This document shows positions 27,458-36,029 of a stretch of DNA of 64,000 nucleotides, one piece after another. The first letter of the stretch is position 1, and each line of letters starts with the position of its first letter. The position numbers and the translations under genes were made by a program. Origin of the DNA: UMGS1519 sp050951095 (GTDB lineage: Bacteria; Actinomycetota; Coriobacteriia; Coriobacteriales; Eggerthellaceae); the NCBI GenBank assembly GCA_050951095.1, contig JBMNIQ010000003.1, positions 372,001 to 436,000 of the forward strand, in the 5' to 3' direction. The notes beneath the pieces were generated by a model, which searched no databases, was not told the DNA's origin, and was given only the letters and a program-made list of their open reading frames with translations.

Positions 27458-27473
27458 ATCACGGTAACGTGAT
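27458..27473 (-). promoter_or_regulatory. Palindromic operator at the DUF4160/DUF2442 promoter
   Basis: ATCACG-GTAA-CGTGAT has perfect 6-bp arms. The minus-strand -10-like sequence TATTAT lies directly against its downstream edge (27453-27458). Position and symmetry suggest autoregulation by the pair's HTH protein. Confidence 0.6.
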
Positions 27474-27634
27474 TATGTCGAAAGGATAGGAGCATCGCTG
27501 AGGTCTCAGATTCGGTATGTGCGGTTTCGGCAAATACGGTTAGACGTTATGACTCGCCGTTAGAAGAAGCGAAGGATGCGCTCAGCTATTCCCACCAGTC
27601 TTCGCTGACAGCTGCCGCCTTGAAGGACCAACGT

Positions 27635-28549
27635 CTACGAGGCGCTCCTGCTGCGGCGCGCGGTCGGGTACGGGTGCCAGCTCATCAGCGCGATGGAGGC
27701 CAGCACCAGCGCGATGCCGAAGATCCCGATCGGGTCCAGGGGCTCGTGGTAGAGCAGAATGCCGAATGCGGCGGCGACGACGGTCTCGCTGGAGGCCACC
27801 ACGGGCACTTTGCTGTTCTCGCGGATGCGGTTCACGCCCGCGTAATAGATCACGTATCCCAGCGCCGTGGGTACCAGCGCCAGCATGAATCCCGCGCCGA
27901 TCACCGTGCCGTTCACACTCATCGGCGCGGTCCAGGGATGCGCCCACAGCACCATAAACAGGCTGGCGAACAGGTAGCTGTAGGCGCTCATGACGAACGG
28001 GTCCGTACGGTTGCCGGCGATGCGCCCCAGCACGGCCGTCATTGCGTACGTGACGCCGGCACCGATGCCGCAGAGCACGCCGAAGACGGAAAACGCGAGC
28101 GCGGAGAAGTCCCCGCCGGTCACCACCAGCATGCATCCCAGGATGTCGATGGCCATGGCCGTCAGCTTCAATCCCGTGGGGGCTTCCTTGAACAGCACAA
28201 CGGCGAACAGGAGCCCGAACACGGGCGCGATGTTCAGCAGCACGGCGGCAGTGGCAACGCCGCAGAGTGTGACGGCATAGGCGTAGAAGACGTTGTAGAT
28301 GCCGTGGCAGATGATGCCCAGCAACGCGCATGCTGCCAGCGTCTTCGCATCCACGCGCAGCGCATGCGCTCCCGATCTCGCCAACGCCAGGGGCAGCATG
28401 ATAAGGAAGGCGAACGCCACGCGCAGAAGGCTGATCTCCGTTGCCGAGGCGCCGGCATCCGCCATGACGGACATCAACGGCCCGATGATGCCCCACATGC
28501 ATCCTGCGGTAAATACCAGCAGGTATCCGCGCGATTCTCCTGCTTGCAT
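27635..28549 (-). CDS. EamA/DMT-family transporter
   Basis: The 304-residue protein has ten membrane segments and two EamA repeats, opening with FTAGCMWGIIGPLMSVMA and with VASSETVVAAAFGILLYHEPL closing the second. The ATG at 28549 follows AAAGGATG; a longer frame upstream has no ribosome site. It is divergent from the short LysR-like gene, which suggests that protein or its ancestor regulated this exporter. The substrate is unknown. The C-terminus is Arg/Ser-rich. Confidence 0.92.
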   Translation of the reverse strand: MQAGESRGYLLVFTAGCMWGIIGPLMSVMADAGASATEISLLRVAFAFLIMLPLALARSGAHALRVDAKTLAACALLGIICHGIYNVFYAYAVTLCGVATAAVLLNIAPVFGLLFAVVLFKEAPTGLKLTAMAIDILGCMLVVTGGDFSALAFSVFGVLCGIGAGVTYAMTAVLGRIAGNRTDPFVMSAYSYLFASLFMVLWAHPWTAPMSVNGTVIGAGFMLALVPTALGYVIYYAGVNRIRENSKVPVVASSETVVAAAFGILLYHEPLDPIGIFGIALVLASIALMSWHPYPTARRSRSAS

Positions 28550-28655
28550 CTCGCATCCTTTCTGCTTGCGTTCCGTCCTGCTGACGGTCGTGTTTCTCAC
28601 AGCCCGATTGTGCCGTCCCCGGGCATGGCTGGGAAGCGAAATACTATGATAGAGC

Positions 28656-28672
28656 TATAAGCAAAGCTTATA
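28656..28672. promoter_or_regulatory. Palindrome TATAAGC-AAA-GCTTATA in LysR/EamA divergent region
   Basis: Perfect 7-bp arms with a 3-base centre form a symmetrical 17-base site. It lies 17 bases before the start of the HTH-only LysR gene and about 110 bases before the divergent EamA gene, where a LysR autoregulatory box would be expected. Confidence 0.55.
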
Positions 28673-28689
28673 TAACTTGGAGAAACATC

Positions 28690-28971
28690 ATTGATAACAG
28701 GAAGTCGGCCGTCTTTCTGACGGTGGTGCGCACGGGCAGTTTCAGCCGCGCTGCGGCCGAGGAATGCTGCACGCAGTCCGCGGTAACGCGGATGATGAAC
28801 GCCTTCGAGGCGGAGCTTGGCTGCAAGGTGCTGGAGCGGAACCATGCGGGCGTTCGCCTGACGCCGGCAGGCGAGAAGCTGCTTCCGAGCATTGCGGAGG
28901 CGGACGCATCGCTGCGCCGTCTTGCGGAACAGGCGCAGGGCCTGCACGCGCAGGGGGCGAACGCCAGCTAG
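28690..28971 (+). CDS. HTH-only LysR-type protein (no effector domain), probable ATT start
   Basis: About 93 residues carry a complete LysR winged helix: FLTVVRTGSFSRAAAEEC, then TQSAVTRMMNAFEAELG and LTPAGEKLL. The frame ends naturally at TAG after a short linker helix, so the roughly 200-residue ligand-binding domain is absent. No ATG, GTG or TTG exists in frame before the conserved helix. ATT at 28690 follows GGAG (28679-28682) by 7 bases and would give the usual N-terminus length. The alternative GTG at 28723 would cut into the first helix. It may be a remnant or a functional mini-regulator of the divergent EamA gene. Confidence 0.6.
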   Translation: MDNRKSAVFLTVVRTGSFSRAAAEECCTQSAVTRMMNAFEAELGCKVLERNHAGVRLTPAGEKLLPSIAEADASLRRLAEQAQGLHAQGANAS

Positions 28972-30356
28972 TCGATCTCCGCCTCGTCTGCGCCTTCGAT
29001 CTGGATATCGGCATCGTAGAACGCCGTCAGTGCGCGGATGGCGAACGCCGTGTCGTCCGCACCGGCCGTCTCGAACGCGGAATGCATGGCAAGCTGCGGC
29101 ATCCCGACATCCACGGCATGAACGCTGACCTGCGTGTTCGACAGATTGCCCAGCGTGGAGCCGCCGGCGGAATCGCTCCTGTTCGCGAAGAGCTGGAACG
29201 GCACATCGGCGCGGCGGCAGATCTCGGCGAACACGGCGCGGCTGAACGCGTCCGTGGTGTACTTCTGGTTCGCCGCCTCCTTGATGACGGGGCCGCGGTT
29301 CAGCCAGACGCGGTTCTCGTCGTCCGTCTTCTCGGGGTGGTTCGGGTGCACGGCGTGCGCATTGTCGCAGCTGACCAGGAATGACTTCGCCAGCGCCCGG
29401 CAGTAGTCCTCGCGGCTGCCGCCCAGCGCGGCGGTCGTGCGCATCAGCGTGTCGGCCAGGAACGTGGACAGCGCGCCCTGCTTCGTGCCGGAGCCCACCT
29501 CTTCGTTGTCGAAGCAGGCGAACACGTTCACGGTCGCGTCGTTCTCGGATGCCAGGAAGCCCTTCAGGCAGCTGAACGCGCCCTGCAGGTCATCCAGTTT
29601 CGGCGCGGAGACGAATTCGTCCGCGGCGCCCCACAGGCACGGCTGCTGGCGGTTGACCAGGAACAGGTCGCGCCCCAGGATGTCGTCCGGCTTCACGCCC
29701 AGCTCTTCGGCGATCAGCTCGTCGAAGGACCCGGCATCCAGCTCCCCGGCGCTGAACAGCGGGCACAGGTCCACTTGGCGGTTATATGCCATGCCCTTGT
29801 TCACGTTGTGGTTCATATGGATGGCCACATTCGGGATGAGCAGGATGTCGCGGTCGATGGATAGCAGGCGGCTCTCGATGCGGTTCCCGCTGCGCACCAT
29901 CACGCGGCCTGCCACGGAGAGCGGCCTGTCGAGCCACGTGCTGTCGATCACGCCGCCGTAGCTTTCCACGTTGAGTCGGACGTATGTGCCGGGGCCGGTA
30001 AGCTCGGGTGCGGCCTTCACCTTGTACGTGGGCGAATCCGCATGAGCGGCGGCAATCTGGAAATGGAATCCGCCGGGCACCGTGCGGTCGAAGCGCTCCG
30101 CGGAATCTTCGTCCGGCGCCGCCATGCCGCCGTCGCCCAGATTCGAGCCCACCTTGAACGCGATGAGGCTGGAGTTGTTGCGCACGGTGTAGTACGCGCC
30201 GCCCTGGCGGATGTTCCAACTGCGCGATTCCGGCAGGTGCGTGAATCCCTCCTGATCCAGATAGCGCCTGATGGTGCGGATGGTATGGAACATGCTGGGG
30301 CTGTCGGAGATGAAATCCAACAGCTCTTCGGAAACTTCCAGGTTGCGGGTGTCCAT
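28968..30356 (-). CDS. M18-family aminopeptidase
   Basis: This 462-residue protein is full length for M18 (aspartyl aminopeptidase/ApeB group). Metal-ligand blocks are visible: AAAHADSPTYKVK near residue 80, KLDDLQGAF, CFDNEEVGSGTKQGA, SCDNAHAVHPNHPEK and LAMHSAFE near the C-terminus. The enzyme removes N-terminal residues from peptides using two zinc ions and normally forms a large cytoplasmic tetrahedral assembly. GGAGG lies 6 bases before the ATG at 30356. The stop overlaps the convergent HTH-only LysR stop by 3 bases. Confidence 0.95.
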   Translation of the reverse strand: MDTRNLEVSEELLDFISDSPSMFHTIRTIRRYLDQEGFTHLPESRSWNIRQGGAYYTVRNNSSLIAFKVGSNLGDGGMAAPDEDSAERFDRTVPGGFHFQIAAAHADSPTYKVKAAPELTGPGTYVRLNVESYGGVIDSTWLDRPLSVAGRVMVRSGNRIESRLLSIDRDILLIPNVAIHMNHNVNKGMAYNRQVDLCPLFSAGELDAGSFDELIAEELGVKPDDILGRDLFLVNRQQPCLWGAADEFVSAPKLDDLQGAFSCLKGFLASENDATVNVFACFDNEEVGSGTKQGALSTFLADTLMRTTAALGGSREDYCRALAKSFLVSCDNAHAVHPNHPEKTDDENRVWLNRGPVIKEAANQKYTTDAFSRAVFAEICRRADVPFQLFANRSDSAGGSTLGNLSNTQVSVHAVDVGMPQLAMHSAFETAGADDTAFAIRALTAFYDADIQIEGADEAEID

Positions 30357-30470
30357 GGCGGCTCCTCCGTGCGAACGACTGCGGTCTTGCCTTCCAGCAT
30401 AGCAGCCCGGCATGCGGATGCGGTAGGGGCGGGGCCGCGCGCCCGGCCGTGCCGTTTCCTCGGGCGGCGC

Positions 30471-31058
30471 CTATGCCATCATCTCGACGGCGCACAGGCC
30501 CAGGCTGAGCGCGAATGCGCCGTTCAGGCCGCGGTGATGCTGCACGTAGAAGCGCTGCAGGGCAACGCCGGCGCCGATCCACGTGGCGGTGGCCACGGTT
30601 CCCAGGGACGCGATGAACGCCTCGGCGATCAGAATCGCTCCCAGCGCCGTGCTGTATGCCGTCACGAACCCCGTCACTGCCGTGATGCCGAACAGGTAGA
30701 TCTTCACGTTCGCGAACTGGAGCAGGAAGCCGGTCCAGAACGAGGCCCGGCCGTTCGCGGTGTCGCCGAATTCTGGCGTGCTGCGCGCGATGTGGACGGC
30801 GAGCCAGACGATGTAGACGATGCCGACGGCCTTCAGCACGTCCATGGCGGCGGGGAGCATGGCCCCGATGGCGAACACGGTGACGCCGCAGATGGCCTGA
30901 ACGCAGAAGTACCCGCAGAATATGCCGATGAACAGCGGTTTTCCGCGCTGCAGGCCGTATTGCGCGGCCGTGCTCATAGCAAGTATGTTCCCCGGTCCCG
31001 GCGTGAATGCGTTCACGAGCGAATATGCCAGGAATCCTCCGATGGCGCCGATGGGCAT
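30471..31058 (-). CDS. LysE-family translocator
   Basis: The 195-residue protein has six membrane segments. The LysE/RhtB signature NAFTPGPGNILAMSTAAQYGLQ is near residue 17-38 (segment not quoted in full), with the GIFCGYF helix next. Family members export amino acids or derivatives driven by proton motive force. The ATG at 31058 follows AAGGAGG. Two LysR-type boxes lie upstream (31115-31162), and a LysR gene ends just beyond them on the same strand, so LysR control is likely. The specific amino acid is unknown. Confidence 0.9.
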   Translation of the reverse strand: MPIGAIGGFLAYSLVNAFTPGPGNILAMSTAAQYGLQRGKPLFIGIFCGYFCVQAICGVTVFAIGAMLPAAMDVLKAVGIVYIVWLAVHIARSTPEFGDTANGRASFWTGFLLQFANVKIYLFGITAVTGFVTAYSTALGAILIAEAFIASLGTVATATWIGAGVALQRFYVQHHRGLNGAFALSLGLCAVEMMA

Positions 31059-31114
31059 GTGCGCCTCCTTCTCTTCGTCAAGGCAATCAGCACCGTAGCG
31101 CAAACGGATGACCA

Positions 31115-31162
31115 ATAGGTAATACCTGTATGTGATGAAATTTCATAGGGAACGCCTATGAA
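31115..31162. promoter_or_regulatory. Two LysR-type (T-N11-A) boxes upstream of lysE-like gene
   Basis: Box 1 is ATAGG-TAATA-CCTGT at 31115-31129. Box 2 is ATAGG-GAACG-CCTAT within an 8-bp inverted repeat at 31142-31162 (TTCATAGG / CCTATGAA). Both share ATAGG-N5-CCTrT and lie between the LysR pseudogene and the LysE-type gene start. Confidence 0.6.
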
Positions 31163-31195
31163 CAAATGCACGCATGCGGTCTGTCGGGCAGCCGG

Positions 31196-32150
31196 CTACT
31201 TGTGCGGGAGACGATCCGCTGAGGCATCGGGCGCGGCATCGGGCGCGCTGTCCGCGAAATGCTCCAGGCTGTCGATGAACAGGCGGCCCAGGTTCCCCAG
31301 CTGCGCATTCAGGGGCAGCAGATACCCGATGCCCATGACCTCGTCTGCGGCAAGCGGCACGGAGACGATGGCATCGCCATGCAGACGGCGGGGGAAGATG
31401 CCGCTGGAGATGGTATACGCGTTCAGGCCGACCATGAAATTCACGACCGCCGCCCGGTCGCTGACCTTGATGCTCTTGTCGCACGGCTCGAAGCTGAACA
31501 GCTCTTCGGCGAAGTTCGCGGATTCGTATGCGCCCTGCACGAAGTTGATACGCGGATACGGCGCCAAGTCGTCCAGCGTGACGGAATCCCGTCCGGCAAG
31601 CGGATGGCTGCGCTGCAGGAACACGTGCGGCTTCGCGGTGAACAGCGGATGGAATGCCACGCGCGCATCGCTGAACGCCTTCGCCATCACGCTCCGGTTC
31701 GCGTTGCTGAGATACAGGATGCCCACGTCGGCATAGCGGCTGCGGACATCTTCGATGACCTGGTGCGTCTGCGTTTCGTTCAGGATAAGCTCGTAGCGCT
31801 CCTGCTCCAGATGCTCTGCCAGGTCCGCGAACGCGTTCGCCACGAAGTTGTAATGTTGGCTGGACACGCAGAAGCGTGTGCGCCGTTTCGCCGCCTTCGT
31901 AGCGGGCGTTCAGCAAATCCATCTGCTGCACCACCTGCCGCGCATAGCCCAGGAACTCCACGCCCTCCTTCGAGGGCGTGACGCCGGTGCGGCTCCGGTT
32001 GAACAGCGAGAAGCCCAGTTCGCGTTCCAGCTCCTTCACGGCTTCCGACAGGCTGGGCTGCGAGACGTACAGCTGCCGAGCCGCTTCTGTGATGGAACCC
32101 GTCTCCGCGATGCGCAAGATGTAGCGCAGCTGCTGTACGGTCGCCTTCAT
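31196..32150 (-). pseudogene. LysR-family regulator interrupted by a single frameshift
   Basis: The N-terminal third (from ATG at 32150: MKATVQQLRYILRIAE, HTH with SITEAARQLYVSQPSLSEAVK) and the C-terminal two thirds (SSQHYNFVANAFADLAEHL to the end) are both well conserved but lie in different frames. The junction is near 31880, where the reading GETA is followed by out-of-frame sequence. Adding one base there restores GETA-R-TRFCVSSQHYNFV. This is either a true disabling deletion or an error in the sequence. The start overlaps the MFS stop as ATGA. Restored, it would be about 317 residues, a typical length. Confidence 0.8.
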
Positions 32151-33427
32151 CGGGCTACCCCGCCCTGCGCCCGACCCGTCCGGCGGATGGCGCCGATAAG
32201 CAGAACCAGCGCGACGGCTTCGGCTGCCGCCGAATAGCAGATCAGCGCCGGCACGGAAACCGTGTACAGCCCGCCGGCGATGACGCCGCCCAGCAGGCTG
32301 CTGATGCCTACGAACACGGAGAACAGGCCGTATGCCGTGGCGCGCTGCGACAGCGGGATCATGTCGGCCACGGCGGCGCGCATCGTGGATTCCTGTATGC
32401 CCAGGCTCACGCCCCACAGCATGATGCCGACGATGACCGTTGCCAGGTTGCCCGTGTACGCGAAGAACGGGATGGCGGCGCATACGAACGGCAGGCACAG
32501 CAGCACGCGCGTGCCCAGCTTGTCGTACAGCACGCCCGTTATGGCGGCGAACAGGCCGTCGACGCCCATGGCGATGGCGTACAGCAGCGGCACCAGCGCG
32601 TCATCTGCCAGGTTCGCGGACACCAGGTGGTAGCCGATGACGCCGAACGTGGCCACGCCCGTAAGCATGATGGAGCAGGCGAACGTGTAGTGCCAGAACA
32701 GCCGGGGCAGCTTGCGCCCGGCGCCCTTGCCGGTCTTATCCGATGATGCCTGCTGCTCGTCGGCATCTGCGGTACCCGCATTCGCGGGCGCCGTTTCGCC
32801 CTTTGCGGATTCGGCCGCATCCAACTCGTATACGGCCGGGTTCGGCACCTTGCGGCGCAGCGCCAGCAGCACGCAGATGGCGGCGATGCCGGGGATGACG
32901 AGCGCGCCGAGCGCCACGCGGTAGTCGCCCGCTGTGGCGGACAGCAGCGCGGATACGACCAGCGGTCCTGCCACTGCGCCGATCTGGTCCATGACCTCGT
33001 GCATCGCGAAGCCTTTGCCGCGTCCGACGGCTGCGGCAGCATGCGAGATCATGGCGTCGCGGCTGGGCGTTCGGAGCGATTTCCCGAAGCGCTCGAAGAT
33101 GATGAGCAGCGACACGCCCAACAGGCTTCCGGCGAAGCCCATGGCAGGCACGGCGCAGGCCGTTGCGGCGTAGCCCAAGATGGCGAATGTCCAATAGCGG
33201 CCGGTCCGGTCCGCCAGCGGGCCGGAGAACAGGCGCCCGGCAAGCGCCGTGGCCTCGCCCAGGCCGGAGACCAGGCCCACGACGAACGCGTTCGCGCCCA
33301 GGCCGGCAAGCAGCGGTCCCTGGACGGCCAACGCGCCTTCGTAGACGGTGTCCATCAGCATGCTGACCAGGCCGAAGCTGACAATAAAGGCGTACGGTTT
33401 CACAGGACTGCGGGTGGCGTTCGCCAT
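32147..33427 (-). CDS. MFS transporter
   Basis: The 426-residue protein has twelve predicted membrane segments. The loop after segment 2 contains SGPLADRTGRYWTF, the MFS motif A region, and a second copy occurs as GVLYDKLGTRVLLCLP in the C-terminal half. A long polar loop rich in Ala/Glu/Asp divides the two halves. The protein resembles drug or metabolite exporters; the substrate is unknown. The ATG at 33427 lies before a Pro/Arg-rich start. The stop overlaps the LysR start by ATGA, so the two were once one transcription unit. Confidence 0.9.
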   Translation of the reverse strand: MANATRSPVKPYAFIVSFGLVSMLMDTVYEGALAVQGPLLAGLGANAFVVGLVSGLGEATALAGRLFSGPLADRTGRYWTFAILGYAATACAVPAMGFAGSLLGVSLLIIFERFGKSLRTPSRDAMISHAAAAVGRGKGFAMHEVMDQIGAVAGPLVVSALLSATAGDYRVALGALVIPGIAAICVLLALRRKVPNPAVYELDAAESAKGETAPANAGTADADEQQASSDKTGKGAGRKLPRLFWHYTFACSIMLTGVATFGVIGYHLVSANLADDALVPLLYAIAMGVDGLFAAITGVLYDKLGTRVLLCLPFVCAAIPFFAYTGNLATVIVGIMLWGVSLGIQESTMRAAVADMIPLSQRATAYGLFSVFVGISSLLGGVIAGGLYTVSVPALICYSAAAEAVALVLLIGAIRRTGRAQGGVAR

Positions 33428-33835
33428 GCGCGCGGGTCACTTCCTTAGCTGCGGCGTGCGGCGTATCCGCGCGCGGGTGGTTGAATCTGAATGCATTCTA
33501 GCATAGGGGCGCATGACCTTGGTACGGCAGCGGGCACGGAGCGGTAACGGCACGGTAACGCCGCCGCGCCGCCGCGCCGTGCAAAACAGCCGTTCACCTT
33601 AACGCCTCCGACCGACCTGAAGCGGACTCCGGGAAAGCGACCTGATTAACTATCTGGAAATACAGACGTTCAAACAGGTCGATTAGTACTATCGACCTGA
33701 AATAAATTGTGTGAACCAACAGTACCGACACGATTTTCCCCGCGTTACGTTCTGTCCATCACAACGGCCATCGGTCACGGATGGGCGGCCGCGCAACAGA
33801 CGTGCGGCTGCATGAACGAGGGAAAGGCACTGCAC
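33428..33835. other. Intergenic region upstream of aldehyde dehydrogenase
   Basis: This is about 400 bases between divergent genes. The first half is G+C-rich without features. The 33600-33720 part is A+T-richer and carries the repeated CGACCTGA motif and a long inverted repeat (listed separately). A purine-rich GAGGGAAAGG lies just before the dehydrogenase start. Confidence 0.5.
33613..33700. promoter_or_regulatory. Four copies of CGACCTGA-type half-sites, including a 9-bp inverted repeat
   Basis: CGACCTGA occurs at 33613-33620, 33638-33645 and 33693-33700, and its inverted form CAGGTCG at 33675-33681. The last two form the perfect repeat CAGGTCGAT-TAGTACT-ATCGACCTG (33675-33699). The repetition and symmetry suggest cooperative binding of a dimeric regulator that controls the aldehyde dehydrogenase gene. 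Confidence 0.6.
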
Positions 33836-35332
33836 ATGGACAAGCATGTTGACCTGCAAGAAGAATACGGGCTGTACATCGACGGCGAATTCCGTCCGGC
33901 TTCGGACGGTGCGAAGATGACCACCACGTGCCCGGCAAACGGCGAGAAGCTGGCAGAGTTCGCCGCTGCCACGGAACAGGATGTCAACGACGCCGTCGCG
34001 GGCGCCTGGAAGGCGTATGAATCCTGGAAGAAGACGTCGCCGAAGCAGCGCGGCGCCATCCTGCGCAAGGTCGCCGACATCATCGACGAGAACGCCGAGC
34101 GCCTGGCCATGATCGAGTCCCTGGACAACGGCAAGCCCATCCGCGAGACGCTGAACATCGACATTCCGCTGTCGTCCGACCACTTCCGTTATTTCGCCAG
34201 CTGCATCGAAGCCGACGAGGGCTCTGCCACCGTCATCGACGAGCGCTACATGAGCCTGGTGCTGCGCGAGCCCATCGGCGTTGTGGGCCAGATCGTTCCC
34301 TGGAACTTCCCGTTCTGCATGGCTGCCTGGAAGCTGGCGCCGGTGCTGGCGGCCGGCGACTGCACGGTGTTCAAGCCGTCCAGCTCCACGCCGCTGTCCG
34401 TGCTGGAGTTCGCGAAGCTGACGAAGGACGTTATCCCGGCAGGCGTGTTCCAGGTCATCACGGGCTCCGGCGGCAAGACCGGCCGGTACCTGCTGGATCA
34501 TCCGGACCTGCGCAAGCTGGCGTTCACCGGCTCCACGGAGATCGGCTACAACGTGGCCGACGCTGCGGCGAAGAAGCTCATTCCCGCCACGCTGGAGCTG
34601 GGCGGCAAGTCCGCGAACATTTTCTTCGATGACTGCGATTTCGAGAAGGCCATGGACGGCCTGCAGCTGGGCATCCTGTTCAACCAGGGCCAGGTCTGCT
34701 GCGCCGGCTCGCGCGTGTTCGTGCAGGACACGTTCTACGACAAGTTCGTGGAGGAGGCCGTGAAGCGCTTCAACGCCGTCAAGGTGGGCATGCCGTGGGA
34801 AGCCGATACGCAGATGGGCTCCCAGATCAACGAGAAGCAGGCGCAGAAGATCGTCAACTACATCGAGATCGGCAAGCAGGAGGGCGCGAAGGTCGCCTGC
34901 GGCGGCGCCCGTGCCACGGACGGCGACCTGGCGAACGGCGCATACGTGCAGCCCACGCTGCTCGTGGACGTCACGAACGATATGCGCGTGGCGCAGGAGG
35001 AGATCTTCGGCCCCGTTGCCGTGGTCATCAAGTTCCACGACGAGGACGAGGTCATCGCCATGGCGAACGACAGCGAGTACGGCTTGGGCGGCGCCGTGTG
35101 GACGAACGACCTGAACCGCGCGTTCCGCGTGGCGCGTTCCGTTGAGACGGGCCGCATGTGGGTGAACACGTACAACCAGCTGCCCGAGAAGGCGCCGTTC
35201 GGCGGCTATAAGAAGTCCGGCATCGGCCGCGAGACGTACAAGACCATCCTGGACAACTACTCGCAGGTGAAGAACATCTTCATCGACCTGGAAGCCACCC
35301 CGTCCGGCTTCTATCCCGCGCCTCAGGCGTAG
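33836..35332 (+). CDS. NAD(P)-dependent aldehyde dehydrogenase
   Basis: The 498-residue protein has the classical ALDH fold. It shows VVGQIVPWNFPF, the cofactor-loop TGSTEIGYNVAD, the general base Glu254 in LELGGKS and the catalytic Cys288 in FNQGQVCCAGSR. FGPVAVVIKF and the C-terminal PFGGYKKSGIGRE are also typical. It oxidises aldehydes to carboxylates in the cytoplasm; the aldehyde is unknown. The ATG at 33836 follows GAGGGAAAGG; the frame is open further upstream but lacks a site. It is monocistronic, with operator-like repeats upstream and a hairpin after the stop. Confidence 0.96.
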   Translation: MDKHVDLQEEYGLYIDGEFRPASDGAKMTTTCPANGEKLAEFAAATEQDVNDAVAGAWKAYESWKKTSPKQRGAILRKVADIIDENAERLAMIESLDNGKPIRETLNIDIPLSSDHFRYFASCIEADEGSATVIDERYMSLVLREPIGVVGQIVPWNFPFCMAAWKLAPVLAAGDCTVFKPSSSTPLSVLEFAKLTKDVIPAGVFQVITGSGGKTGRYLLDHPDLRKLAFTGSTEIGYNVADAAAKKLIPATLELGGKSANIFFDDCDFEKAMDGLQLGILFNQGQVCCAGSRVFVQDTFYDKFVEEAVKRFNAVKVGMPWEADTQMGSQINEKQAQKIVNYIEIGKQEGAKVACGGARATDGDLANGAYVQPTLLVDVTNDMRVAQEEIFGPVAVVIKFHDEDEVIAMANDSEYGLGGAVWTNDLNRAFRVARSVETGRMWVNTYNQLPEKAPFGGYKKSGIGRETYKTILDNYSQVKNIFIDLEATPSGFYPAPQA

Positions 35333-35349
35333 CACTTCCACCAGCCATA

Positions 35350-35388
35350 GGCGGCGCATGGGATTGGGGACGCCGCCGCTCTTTCTTT
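35350..35388 (+). terminator. Probable terminator of the aldehyde dehydrogenase gene
   Basis: GGCGGCG (35350-35356) pairs with CGCCGCC (35371-35377) over 7 bp, followed by GCTCTTTCTTT. The U-tract is interrupted by C residues, so efficiency is uncertain. Confidence 0.6.
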
Positions 35389-35394
35389 CCTCTG

Positions 35395-35423
35395 CTGCCC
35401 GCCGCGCCCGTCGCGGCGGGCAG
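35395..35423. repeat. 12-bp perfect hairpin without U-tract
   Basis: CTGCCCGCCGCG and CGCGGCGGGCAG are perfect arms with a 5-base loop (CCCGT). It follows the likely terminator directly and lacks a T-run on either side, so it is not a standard terminator. Confidence 0.6.
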
Positions 35424-35528
35424 TGCGCGTAATGCGGCAGCGCGGGTCTATTCGGCGCCGGCATATGGCGCGGTAGGGCAACTGCTCTATAATCAGTGGG
35501 ATAGAAAACCGCAGGGACAAGGAGAGCT

Positions 35529-35999
35529 ATGGCAGCGAAGGGCAAGGGCGGCCGCGTCCGCAGCAACAAGATGACGTCGGTGTTCTACGTCGCGCTTGTC
35601 GCCATCATCATCTCGATCGTCGGCGTCGTGTACAGCATCCTGGTATTCGTGGCATCGACCGGCGTCGACACGTTCACGCCCATGGGGCTTTCCACGGCGT
35701 ATTACACTCCGGATATGCTGGTGGGCATGGGCATTGTGATGCTGTTGCAAAGCGTGGCCGGCCTCCTGACGGGCGTCACCGGCATCCGCGCATCGAACAC
35801 GGCATTCCCCGGCGACGGCAAGCCGTTCATGGCGTGCGCCGTTGTGGCGCTGCTGCTGTCCGCCGGCGGGTTGCTCCGCTACGGGTCCACCTCATTCGTG
35901 GCCCTGCTCGTGGACGCGATCTGCATCTACGAGGCATGGGTGGTTCTCCATCTGCCGGACAAGCGCAGCAAGTCGAAGAAGAACAAGAAGAACAAGTAG
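35529..35999 (+). CDS. Small four-helix membrane protein of unknown function
   Basis: The 156-residue protein has a basic N-terminus (MAAKGKGGRVRSNK), about four hydrophobic segments and a very basic tail that ends in repeated Lys/Asn-Lys. The start is the ATG at 35529 behind AAGGAGAGCT; TATAAT at 35488-35493 is a plausible -10 box. It precedes the TorD-family gene by 30 bases on the same strand and may be co-transcribed with it. I do not recognise a named family. Confidence 0.75.
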   Translation: MAAKGKGGRVRSNKMTSVFYVALVAIIISIVGVVYSILVFVASTGVDTFTPMGLSTAYYTPDMLVGMGIVMLLQSVAGLLTGVTGIRASNTAFPGDGKPFMACAVVALLLSAGGLLRYGSTSFVALLVDAICIYEAWVVLHLPDKRSKSKKNKKNK

Positions 36000-36029
36000 C
36001 GCGCACAGGAGAAAGGCAGGAGAAGGCAA

